NCBI GenBank assembly: GCA_963702075.1
Contig: OY969703.1
Coordinates: forward strand, 2,542,001 to 2,606,000
From: VAYN01 sp963702075
GTDB lineage: Bacteria; Actinomycetota; Thermoleophilia; Solirubrobacterales; 70-9
Direction: 5' to 3'
DNA: 64,000 nucleotides
A model generated the notes under the pieces. The model had not been told where the DNA came from, ran no database searches, and was given only the letters and a program-made list of their open reading frames with translations. The translations under genes were made by a program, and so were the position numbers. Below, one piece after another: positions 16,378-22,866 of the stretch (position 1 is the stretch's first letter; every line of letters starts with the position of its first letter).

Positions 16378-17180
16378 TAGCGTCCTTTCCACTGCGGGTC
16401 GCGTTTCTCGAAGAAGGCGGTGACCCCCTCGACGATGTCCTCGGTGGTGAAGGTGAGCGAGAGCTGCGAGCGCAGGAACTCGAGCGCGTCGTCGAGCGCC
16501 ATGTCCTGCTGGCGGTACATCGCGTCGTGGCCGAGCCGCATCAGCACCGGGCTCTTCGAGGCGAGCTTGGCCGCCCACTCGGAGACCGCCGCGTTGAACT
16601 CCCCCGCCGGGACCACCTTATTGGCGAGCCCGTACTCGACCGCCTGCTCGGCCGAGAGCCGCTCGCCCAGCAGCATCATCTCGTTGACCTTCTTGCGCGG
16701 GACGTTGCGGTAGATGATCGACATGATCATGTAGGGGAAGGCGCCGACGTTGATCTCCGGCGTGCCGAAAGTCGCGCCCTCCTTGGCGATCACCAGGTCG
16801 CAGGAGAGGGCGAGGCCCATCCCGCCGGCGAGCACGTGGCCGTTGGCGGCGCAAAGCGACGGCTTCCCCAGGCGCGGCATCAACCGGAAGAACTCGAGGA
16901 AGAGGTCGGAGGCGAAGTGTTTGGCGACCAGCGGCGCGTCGGCGGCGAAGCCGCCGAGGTCGGCGCCGGCGCAGAAGACCTTCTCCCCCGCCCCCGTCAG
17001 CACGACCGCCCGCACCTCATCGGAGGCTTTGGCGAGCTTCATCGCCTCGACCAGCTCGCTCAGCATCTGGCCGGAGAGCATGTTGCGCTTCTCCGGGTCG
17101 TTCAGGGTCACCGTGGCGACGCCGTCGGCCACCGCGTAGGCGACTTTCTCGCCGCTCCACTGAGGATCTCCTTGGGCCAT
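16377..17180 (-). CDS. Enoyl-CoA hydratase/isomerase
   Basis: A 267-aa crotonase-superfamily protein. The oxyanion-hole segments FCAGADLGGFA (about 68-78) and NGHVLAGGMGLALSCDLVIA are intact. In the second half, the catalytic Glu position of hydratases corresponds to the FGTPEINVGAFPYM region, which contains one Glu. Start ATG 17180, preceded by a divergent promoter region shared with the acyl-CoA dehydrogenase at 17283. It is the first gene of the minus-strand operon (hydratase, carboxylase, BKACE, CaiB, MerR). Hydration of an unsaturated acyl-CoA is the likely step. Confidence 0.9.
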   Translation of the reverse strand: MAQGDPQWSGEKVAYAVADGVATVTLNDPEKRNMLSGQMLSELVEAMKLAKASDEVRAVVLTGAGEKVFCAGADLGGFAADAPLVAKHFASDLFLEFFRLMPRLGKPSLCAANGHVLAGGMGLALSCDLVIAKEGATFGTPEINVGAFPYMIMSIIYRNVPRKKVNEMMLLGERLSAEQAVEYGLANKVVPAGEFNAAVSEWAAKLASKSPVLMRLGHDAMYRQQDMALDDALEFLRSQLSLTFTTEDIVEGVTAFFEKRDPQWKGR

Positions 17181-17282
17181 CGGCGGGCACGATAGCACCG
17201 AACTGAAAGTAGGAAGTGCTACTGTCCACTTCGCATTCGGGGGACCGGAGCGGTCCCGCAATTTCACCAGAGGAGAGAGATA
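17181..17282. promoter_or_regulatory. Divergent promoter region of the acyl-CoA locus
   Basis: This 102-bp gap drives two divergent operons. It holds GAAGTG/CACTTC inverted repeats (17214-17233, 8-bp spacer) and a perfect 7-bp hairpin GGGACCG-GAG-CGGTCCC at 17241-17257. The latter lies 25 bp before the GTG start of the dehydrogenase, followed by an AGAGGAGAGAG ribosome site. These are candidate sites for the MerR regulator of the locus. Confidence 0.45.
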
Positions 17283-18497
17283 GTGGCGACCGCGACCAAC
17301 GACTCCAGCGTCATCAAGCCCGACCACGCAGCAGGGCGCAAGCACTTCATCTTCAGCCAGGAGCACGAAGACCTGCGCGAGTCGATGGAGTCGTGGGTGA
17401 AAAAGGAGATGTGGCCTCACCGCAACGAATGGGAGGACACCTACTGGCCGAGCGAGAAGATGAAGCGCGCCGGCGAGCTTGGCTTCCTCGGCCTCTGCTT
17501 CCCGGAGGAGTACGGCGGCCAGGGCGGCGACTACTTCTACTCGCTGGTCCGGGCCGAGTGCATGAGCTACTCCGGCTCCGGCGGCACCAACATGGGCTTC
17601 GCGGTCCAGACCGACATGGTCCTCCCCCCCATCCACCTGCTCGGCAGCGAGGAGCAGAAGAAGAAGTACCTCGAACCGGGGCTGAAGGGCGAGAAGATCG
17701 GCGCGCTGGGAATCACCGAGCCGGGCGCCGGCTCCGATGTCGCCGGGATCCGCACCACGGCGATCCGCGACGGCGACGAATACGTGATCAACGGCTCCAA
17801 GACCTTCATCACCAACGGGCCGCGGGCCGACTTCATCGTCCTCGTCTGCAAGACCGACCCGAGCGAGCGCCACGCCGGCATCACCCTCTTCGTCGTCGAC
17901 CTGCGCGACGAGAACGGCGAGAAGGTCCCCGGCTTCACCGTCTCCGCCGAGCTGGAGAAGATGGGGATGCACGCCTCCGACACCGGCGAACTCGCCTTCG
18001 AAGACGTCCGCGTCCCCGCCGACGCCGTGCTCGGCGAGGTCGGCAAGGGCTTCTACCACATCGCCTGGGAGCTCCAGGGCGAGCGGCTGGTCGCCGCGGC
18101 CGGCTCCCACGCCGGCTGCGAACGGATGATCGAGAAGACCCTCGAGTACGCGAAGGAGCGGGAAGCCTTCGGGCGCTCGATCGGCAAGTTCCAGGCGATC
18201 CGCCACAAGTTCGCCGAGATGGCGACCAAGACCGAGGCGGCGAAGCAGTTCACCTACGCGACCGCCTGGCGCTTCGGCAACGGCGAGTACCCGGTGCGCG
18301 AGATCACGATGGCCAAGCTCTTCTCCTCCCGCATCGCCTGCGAGGTCGCCGACGACTGCATCCAGATCCTCGGCGGCTACGGCTACATGAAGGAGTACGA
18401 GATCGAGCGCGCCTACCGCGACGTCCGCCTCAACCGCATCGGCGCCGGCACCGACGAGGTGATGCTCGACGTGATCGGGCGGAGCTACGGGCTGTAG
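17283..18497 (+). CDS. Acyl-CoA dehydrogenase
   Basis: A 404-aa flavin acyl-CoA dehydrogenase. It contains the N-terminal helical domain, the FAD/substrate motif GALGITEPGAGSDV (about 139-152), the FITNG motif, and the C-terminal GGYGYMKEYEIERAYRD signature with the Glu expected as catalytic base in isovaleryl- or short-branched-type enzymes not clearly assignable. GTG 17283 with a strong purine-rich site just upstream is the start. It introduces the 2,3 double bond that the hydratase on the opposite strand would act on. Two dehydrogenase genes here suggest two chain-specific or sequential oxidations. Confidence 0.92.
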   Translation: MATATNDSSVIKPDHAAGRKHFIFSQEHEDLRESMESWVKKEMWPHRNEWEDTYWPSEKMKRAGELGFLGLCFPEEYGGQGGDYFYSLVRAECMSYSGSGGTNMGFAVQTDMVLPPIHLLGSEEQKKKYLEPGLKGEKIGALGITEPGAGSDVAGIRTTAIRDGDEYVINGSKTFITNGPRADFIVLVCKTDPSERHAGITLFVVDLRDENGEKVPGFTVSAELEKMGMHASDTGELAFEDVRVPADAVLGEVGKGFYHIAWELQGERLVAAAGSHAGCERMIEKTLEYAKEREAFGRSIGKFQAIRHKFAEMATKTEAAKQFTYATAWRFGNGEYPVREITMAKLFSSRIACEVADDCIQILGGYGYMKEYEIERAYRDVRLNRIGAGTDEVMLDVIGRSYGL

Positions 18498-18503
18498 GGA
18501 TCG

Positions 18504-18926
18504 ATGACCGGGGCCGAGCGGGTCCGCGCCTACTACGAGGCCCTGAACAAGGGCGACGCCGAGGCGGTCTCCGCCCACTTCACCGAGAACGCGGTCCATT
18601 ACTACACGCGCCTCGGACCGCACGAGGGAGCAGAGACGATCGGCCGCTACGCCGCCTTCGGCGTCGAGCAGATCGACGCCCAGTGGCACCTCGAGAACCT
18701 GATCGAGCAGGGCGACCAGGTGGCGATCGAGTGGACGATGACCTGGCGCGACCCGGAGAAGGGCGAGCGGCGGCTCGACCGCGGGGCCGAGTTCTTCCTG
18801 ATCCGCGACGGCAGGATCGCCGAGGTCCGCGCCTACCACCACGGCGGCAAGAAGAACCCGCAGGGCGACCTGCTCGGCTTCGACCACGAGGGCCGCGGCT
18901 ACACGATGCTCGAGGACGCGGGATGA
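18504..18926 (+). CDS. SnoaL-like/NTF2-fold protein
   Basis: A 140-aa NTF2-like protein (MTGAERVRAYYEALNKGDAEAVSAHF at the start, and a strand with RDGRIAEVRAYHHGG near the end), typical of the SnoaL-like group. The fold hosts small hydrolases, cyclases and isomerases as well as non-enzymatic ligand binders. It lies between two acyl-CoA dehydrogenases, 6 bp after the first, and overlaps the second by ATGA. It is therefore part of the same transcript and likely acts on or binds an intermediate of that route. The reaction is unknown. Confidence 0.8.
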   Translation: MTGAERVRAYYEALNKGDAEAVSAHFTENAVHYYTRLGPHEGAETIGRYAAFGVEQIDAQWHLENLIEQGDQVAIEWTMTWRDPEKGERRLDRGAEFFLIRDGRIAEVRAYHHGGKKNPQGDLLGFDHEGRGYTMLEDAG

Positions 18927-20101
18927 CCGTCGTCAAGGACAGCGGCGCCCGCGCCACCCTGCCGCCCTTCGGCGAGGAGCATGAGGAGCTGCGCCAGACC
19001 GTCGCCCGCTTCGTCGCCAACGAGATCGGGCCCCACGTCGACGAGTGGGAGGCGGCGCGGGAATTCCCCCGCGAGCTGTTCGGCCGCTGCGCCGAGCTCG
19101 GCTTCCTCGGGCTGAAGTTTCCGGAGGAGCTCGGCGGCCAGGGCGGCACCCATCTTCACGACGCGGTCTGGGTCGAGGAGCTGGCCCGCTCCGGTGGCTC
19201 CGGCGGCGTCGCCGCCGGGCTCAACGCCCACGCCTCGATCGCGATGCCGCCGATCTTCAAGTTCGGCACCGAGGAGCAGAAGCAGCGCTGGCTGCCCGCC
19301 GGGATCGCCGGCGAGAAGATCGGCGCCCTCGGGATCACCGAGCCCGGCGCCGGCTCCGACGTCGCCTCGCTCGCCACCACCGCCGTGCGCCACGGCGACG
19401 CTTACGTCGTCAACGGCGCCAAGACCTTCATCACCAACGGCGTTCGCGCCGACTTCCTCGTCTGCGCCTGCAAAACCCGCGAGGAGGGCGGTCACGGCGG
19501 CATCTCCTTCCTCGTCCTCGAGCGGGAGATGCCCGGCTACGAGGTCAGCCGCAAGCTGGAGAAGATGGGCTGGCACTCCTCCGACACCGGCGAAATCTCC
19601 TTCACCGACGTCGAGGTTCCGGCCGAGAACCTGCTCGGCGAGGAGAACGGCGGCTTCAAGCTGATCATGGCCAACTTCGCCTGGGAGCGGCTGCTGATGG
19701 CGATCGGCGCTGTCGGGGCGATGCAGCGCCTGATCGAGATCACCGTCGCCTTCGCGCTCGAGCGCGAAGCCTTCGGCCGCCCGATCGGCAAGTTCCAGGC
19801 GATCCGCCACCAAGTCGCCGAGATGGCAACCAAGGCCGAGGCCTCCCGCGCTCTCACCTACAACGGCCTCCGCCTCTTCCACGAAGGCCAGGACTGCATC
19901 CAGGAGGTCTCGATGGCCAAGCTCATAACCCAGCGTGCCGTCCTCGAGATCGCCGACCAGGCCCTCCAGATCCACGGCGGCTACGGCTACATGCGCGAGT
20001 ACGGCATCGAGCGCGCGGTCCGCGACGCCCGCCTCGGCCCGATCGGCGGCGGCACCGACGAGATCATGAAGGAGATCATCGGCAAGACGATGGGTCTCTA
20101 G
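18923..20101 (+). CDS. Acyl-CoA dehydrogenase (second copy)
   Basis: A 392-aa acyl-CoA dehydrogenase, paralogous to the one at 17283. It keeps GALGITEPGAGSDVA and the C-terminal GGYGYMREYGIERAVRDARLGPIGGGTDEI signature, which with its length fits the short/branched-chain class. ATG 18923 overlaps the TGA of the SnoaL-like gene, so the true start is there and not in the long upstream reading frame. It is the last gene of the plus-strand operon; the inverted repeat 27 bp downstream belongs to the next gene. Confidence 0.92.
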   Translation: MTVVKDSGARATLPPFGEEHEELRQTVARFVANEIGPHVDEWEAAREFPRELFGRCAELGFLGLKFPEELGGQGGTHLHDAVWVEELARSGGSGGVAAGLNAHASIAMPPIFKFGTEEQKQRWLPAGIAGEKIGALGITEPGAGSDVASLATTAVRHGDAYVVNGAKTFITNGVRADFLVCACKTREEGGHGGISFLVLEREMPGYEVSRKLEKMGWHSSDTGEISFTDVEVPAENLLGEENGGFKLIMANFAWERLLMAIGAVGAMQRLIEITVAFALEREAFGRPIGKFQAIRHQVAEMATKAEASRALTYNGLRLFHEGQDCIQEVSMAKLITQRAVLEIADQALQIHGGYGYMREYGIERAVRDARLGPIGGGTDEIMKEIIGKTMGL

Positions 20102-20127
20102 ACGCCCCAATTCCGAACTCGCAACAT

Positions 20128-20217
20128 TTGTCACCCGTGCGAGATACCCATTCGTACCAATCTATGGCATGCTATGGGCACGGGTGACAAGGCTGCTAGG
20201 TACCTCCTGTCACCCGG
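20128..20217. promoter_or_regulatory. 13-bp inverted repeat with third half-site before the wHTH gene
   Basis: TTGTCACCCGTGC (20128-20140) and GCACGGGTGACAA (20178-20190) form a perfect 13-bp inverted repeat with a 37-bp spacer. A third copy of the core, TGTCACCCG, lies at 20209-20217. All lie in the 151-bp gap before the regulator at 20253 and look like operator half-sites, possibly for that regulator. A terminator is less likely because the loop is long and no T-run follows. Confidence 0.55.
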
Positions 20218-20252
20218 AAGCTCGTTAGCTAGTTCAGGAGAGGGGCCTCTAT

Positions 20253-21206
20253 ATGACACGGACGGGAGCACGTGCATTGACGGTGCTGGCTGCGCCACTC
20301 CACGTGCACATCCTCAAGGCGCTCGAGGAGGGACCCAAGGGGCTCCTCGATCTCCATCGCGCGGTTGGCTCGCCACCCCAGAGCACGATGCGCGTCTACA
20401 CGCGAACACTCGAGGAGTTGGGGGTGCTCGAAAGGCGGCGCCAGAACGAATTTCCGGCGACCGCCGAGTATTCGATAACCCCGGCGGGAGAATCTCTGCT
20501 GGAGGTCGCGGGCCTCTTGCAGGAGTGGCTGTTGACTGCGCCAAACGGGCCGATCCTGCTCGGGAGCATGGCAGCCAAGAGCGGAGTCAAGGCGTTGGTC
20601 GGTGGTTGGTCCTCCCACATCGTCCGGGCCGTCGCGGCACGGGCCCTCTCGCTGACCGAACTCAACGTATTGATCCCCAAGATCAGCTACCCGAGCCTCG
20701 AGCGCAAGCTCAGCGCGATGAGAAGCGCGAGCCTGGTCGAACCGCAGCCCGGCAGCGGTCGCGGCACCCCATGCGGACCCACGGTCTGGCTGCGCCAGGC
20801 GATGATTCCTCTCGCCTCCGCCTCGGCGTGGGAGCGGAAGTTCGCCTCCGAGTCGGCAACCCCTATAGGCCGCCTCGATGTCGAGGCGGCACTCCTGCTG
20901 TCTCTCCCGCTGATCGAGCTTGACCCCGGGCACAGCGGTCGCTGTCGGCTGTCGGTCGAGATACGGGGAGGCTCCTCCCCCGCCATGGCTGGAGCAATCG
21001 TGGCAATCGAGGAAGGCAAGGTCGTCTCCTGCACCTCTCGCCTGGATGGCGACGTCCAGGCGTCTGCCTCGGGCAGCGCCCTTGCCTGGATGCGCCAAAT
21101 GAACGGCGGACCCTCGGGCCAGCTCGAGATGGGCGGCGACCTGTCTCTTTCGATGGCGGTCACCAATGCGCTGAGGGAACTTCGAGGCGCTTTGTCCCCG
21201 AATTGA
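20253..21206 (+). CDS. Tandem winged-helix transcriptional regulator
   Basis: A 317-aa protein with two winged-helix units. The first is at residues about 10-75 (HILKALEEGPKGLLDLHRAVG, then a wing ending in ERRRQN and YSITPAGESLLEV), HxlR/ArsR-like. The second is at about 110-165 (SHIVRAVAARALSLTELNVLIPKISYPSLERKLSAMRSASLVE). The C-terminal part has a beta-rich ligand domain. Tandem wHTH proteins of this type are common in Thermoleophilia. Start ATG 20253 follows a clear purine-rich site (AGGAGAGGG). Inverted repeats in its own promoter suggest autoregulation. Target unknown. Confidence 0.75.
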   Translation: MTRTGARALTVLAAPLHVHILKALEEGPKGLLDLHRAVGSPPQSTMRVYTRTLEELGVLERRRQNEFPATAEYSITPAGESLLEVAGLLQEWLLTAPNGPILLGSMAAKSGVKALVGGWSSHIVRAVAARALSLTELNVLIPKISYPSLERKLSAMRSASLVEPQPGSGRGTPCGPTVWLRQAMIPLASASAWERKFASESATPIGRLDVEAALLLSLPLIELDPGHSGRCRLSVEIRGGSSPAMAGAIVAIEEGKVVSCTSRLDGDVQASASGSALAWMRQMNGGPSGQLEMGGDLSLSMAVTNALRELRGALSPN

Positions 21207-21252
21207 CGCCTTCGCGAATCGAAACGCGTCGGCGCGCAGAAATCTGCTCTTT

Positions 21253-21274
21253 GCAGGGAGATCACACTCCCTGC
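21253..21274 (+). terminator. Perfect 8-bp hairpin after the wHTH gene
   Basis: GCAGGGAG (21253-21260), loop ATCACA, CTCCCTGC (21267-21274) lies 46 bp after the stop of the wHTH gene. It has no T-tract, the form often seen at actinobacterial 3' ends. Confidence 0.5.
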
Positions 21275-21396
21275 CATGCACCTCGACGGTCGACCCAGCT
21301 GACTTCACCTGAAGATTTGGAAGCCCACGCCCAATCGGGTCTGATGGATCTCGAGGTACTTCCTACGACATAGAGGTGCTTCATTATTTCTCCTGA

Positions 21397-21432
21397 GAGG
21401 GCGGCGCCGACGAAGTGCCGCCCTCTATTTGT
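21397..21432 (+). terminator. Rho-independent-like terminator
   Basis: GAGGGCGGC (21397-21405) and GCCGCCCTC (21417-21425) form a 9-bp stem with an 11-nt loop, followed by TATTTGTT. It lies 190 bp after the wHTH gene and 30 bp before the F420-type gene. A second hairpin lies at 21253. Confidence 0.65.
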
Positions 21433-21461
21433 TCAGCGGACTAGGGACTAGAGTCCTCGGC

Positions 21462-21971
21462 ATGCGTTCCGGTGGAACGGTGCGGTGCGTGGATCCCCGG
21501 GCCTCACGCGGTCCGGTCTACCGCTGGTTCGCCCGTTTCTCGGCCTCGCGCTTCGGCTTCTGGCTGTCGCGCAACATCAGCTGGAAAGTCGACCCCTACC
21601 TGCTTCGCATGACCGGGGGACGGATCGGAACCGGGCTGATCATCCCCACCGGGCTACTGGAAACGCGCGGGGCACGGTCGGGGCAGCTTCGACGCAACGG
21701 GGTCATCTACTTTCACGATGGCGAGAAGGTGACGATCGTCGCCTCCAAGGCCGGTGCCCCCGAGCACCCCGCCTGGTTCCACAACGCCCGCGCCCACCCC
21801 GACGTCCGCTTCGGGGGCCAGCCGTTCCGCGCCGAGGTGGTCGAAGACGATGGTGAGCGGACTCGGATCTGGGGGCTCGCCGACCAGGTGTTCCCGCCCT
21901 TCGCCGACTATCGCGAGCGCGCCGGGCGCAGCGGTCGCACGATCCCGATCCTGCAGCTGGTCCCTCGCTGA
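21462..21971 (+). CDS. Deazaflavin (F420)-dependent oxidoreductase, DDN family
   Basis: A 169-aa split-beta-barrel protein of the deazaflavin-dependent nitroreductase (Ddn/FDOR-A) family. The core is recognisable in GLLETRGARSGQLRRNGVIY, the KAGAPEHPAWFHNARAHPDV motif and the C-terminal REIP-type ending (RTIPILQLVPR). Members reduce quinones, nitro compounds or fatty acids using F420H2. I use ATG 21462 rather than the earlier GTG because the conserved part begins after it. A paralogue lies at 35259. It faces the RTX-like gene tail to tail. Confidence 0.85.
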   Translation: MRSGGTVRCVDPRASRGPVYRWFARFSASRFGFWLSRNISWKVDPYLLRMTGGRIGTGLIIPTGLLETRGARSGQLRRNGVIYFHDGEKVTIVASKAGAPEHPAWFHNARAHPDVRFGGQPFRAEVVEDDGERTRIWGLADQVFPPFADYRERAGRSGRTIPILQLVPR

Positions 21972-21984
21972 TCGGGCGCGGCGC

Positions 21985-22713
21985 TCAGCGGCGGGGGCCG
22001 GTGTTGCAGCCGTGGTCCCTGCCCCAGCCGCGTTGGCCGTTGCAGTAGTCGAAGCCGGGGCCCCCGTAGAGCTGATCGGCGGCGCGGCCGCCGTAGAGAC
22101 GGTCGTTACCGGCGCCGCCATGGCAGCCGTCCTGGCCCGGGCCCATGATGCAGATGTCGCGGCCGGGGCCGCCCCAGCAGCCGTCGCTGCCGGCGCCGTG
22201 GTGGCAGAAATCGTTGCCGCGGCCGCCGACGCAGTCGCTGTTGCGGTTGCCGGTGATGCAGACGTCGTTGTTGCCCCCGCCGATGCAGCGGTTGCGGCGA
22301 GAGCCTTCGGAGAAGCAGATGTCCCGCTCGCCTTTGCCGACGAACTTGTCCGAGCCGCGGCCGAGGTGGACGACCAGGGGCAGGGGCAGGGTCCTCGTCA
22401 CCTTGACCATGTCGCCCTTCGGCCCCATCTTGACTTCGATCGCACCGACGCCGCGAGTCGAGCAGACGGCCTTGCGGTGGCCGCGGGTGAAGTGGCAGCC
22501 GCGTGGGTGGTGGTGGGCCATGTTGCCCTTGACCACGAGCTTGTTGTGGCCGCGCGGGTGCAGCCTCAGCGTCGACCCCTTGTGGGAGCCGAAGATGACG
22601 ATTTTGGAGACAGACGTGGCGGCGGACGGAAGTGCCAGGAGGGCCACTACCGCGACCAAGCCGACCAGCAGCCTGCGGCCAGGGGGCAAACGCATCGGGC
22701 GCATATTAATCAT
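21985..22713 (-). CDS. Exported RTX-like repeat protein with Cys-bearing nonapeptide repeats
   Basis: A 242-aa protein with an N-terminal signal peptide (after MRLPPGRRLLVGLVAVVALLALPSAATS). Residues about 128-235 are a run of nonapeptide-like repeats of RTX type, G-G-x-G-x-D-x, but in many units an additional Cys follows the Asp (NNDVC, NSDC, GNDFC, GRDIC), and the last units (GNDRLYGG) are the canonical calcium-binding form. RTX repeats fold as calcium-stabilised beta-rolls outside the cell. The Cys pattern may add disulfides across neighbouring coils, which is inference. Start among several Met codons (MINM, MRP, MRLP) is uncertain. No type I export genes are adjacent. Confidence 0.75.
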   Translation of the reverse strand: MINMRPMRLPPGRRLLVGLVAVVALLALPSAATSVSKIVIFGSHKGSTLRLHPRGHNKLVVKGNMAHHHPRGCHFTRGHRKAVCSTRGVGAIEVKMGPKGDMVKVTRTLPLPLVVHLGRGSDKFVGKGERDICFSEGSRRNRCIGGGNNDVCITGNRNSDCVGGRGNDFCHHGAGSDGCWGGPGRDICIMGPGQDGCHGGAGNDRLYGGRAADQLYGGPGFDYCNGQRGWGRDHGCNTGPRR

Positions 22714-22808
22714 GTGTATCGGCTAACAAAACGGAGACCTGAAGATCACACGCCGAATTTCCCGCATTTGGAGCAGAAAGATGATCTATTGCCCGGACGC
22801 AGCGAGGG

Positions 22809-22843
22809 CGAGGGGGCACCGAAGCGCTGCTGGCGCCCCCTCG
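22809..22843 (-). terminator. GC-rich hairpin after the DUF11 protein gene
   Basis: Read on the minus strand, CGAGGGGGCGCC and GGTGCCCCCTCG pair over 12 bp with one G-U wobble around an 11-nt loop, 24 bp after the stop at 22867. No T-run follows. Confidence 0.5.
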
Positions 22844-22866
22844 CGAGGCAGGCTTTTCTGGCTCCC

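Noticed and set aside
16600..18887. Long minus-strand extension of the enoyl-CoA hydratase frame
   Set aside because: The extension lies over the divergent acyl-CoA dehydrogenase gene. The ATG at 17180 gives the normal length.
20128..20190. Terminator of the second acyl-CoA dehydrogenase
   Set aside because: A 37-nt loop and no T-run make a terminator less likely than an operator.
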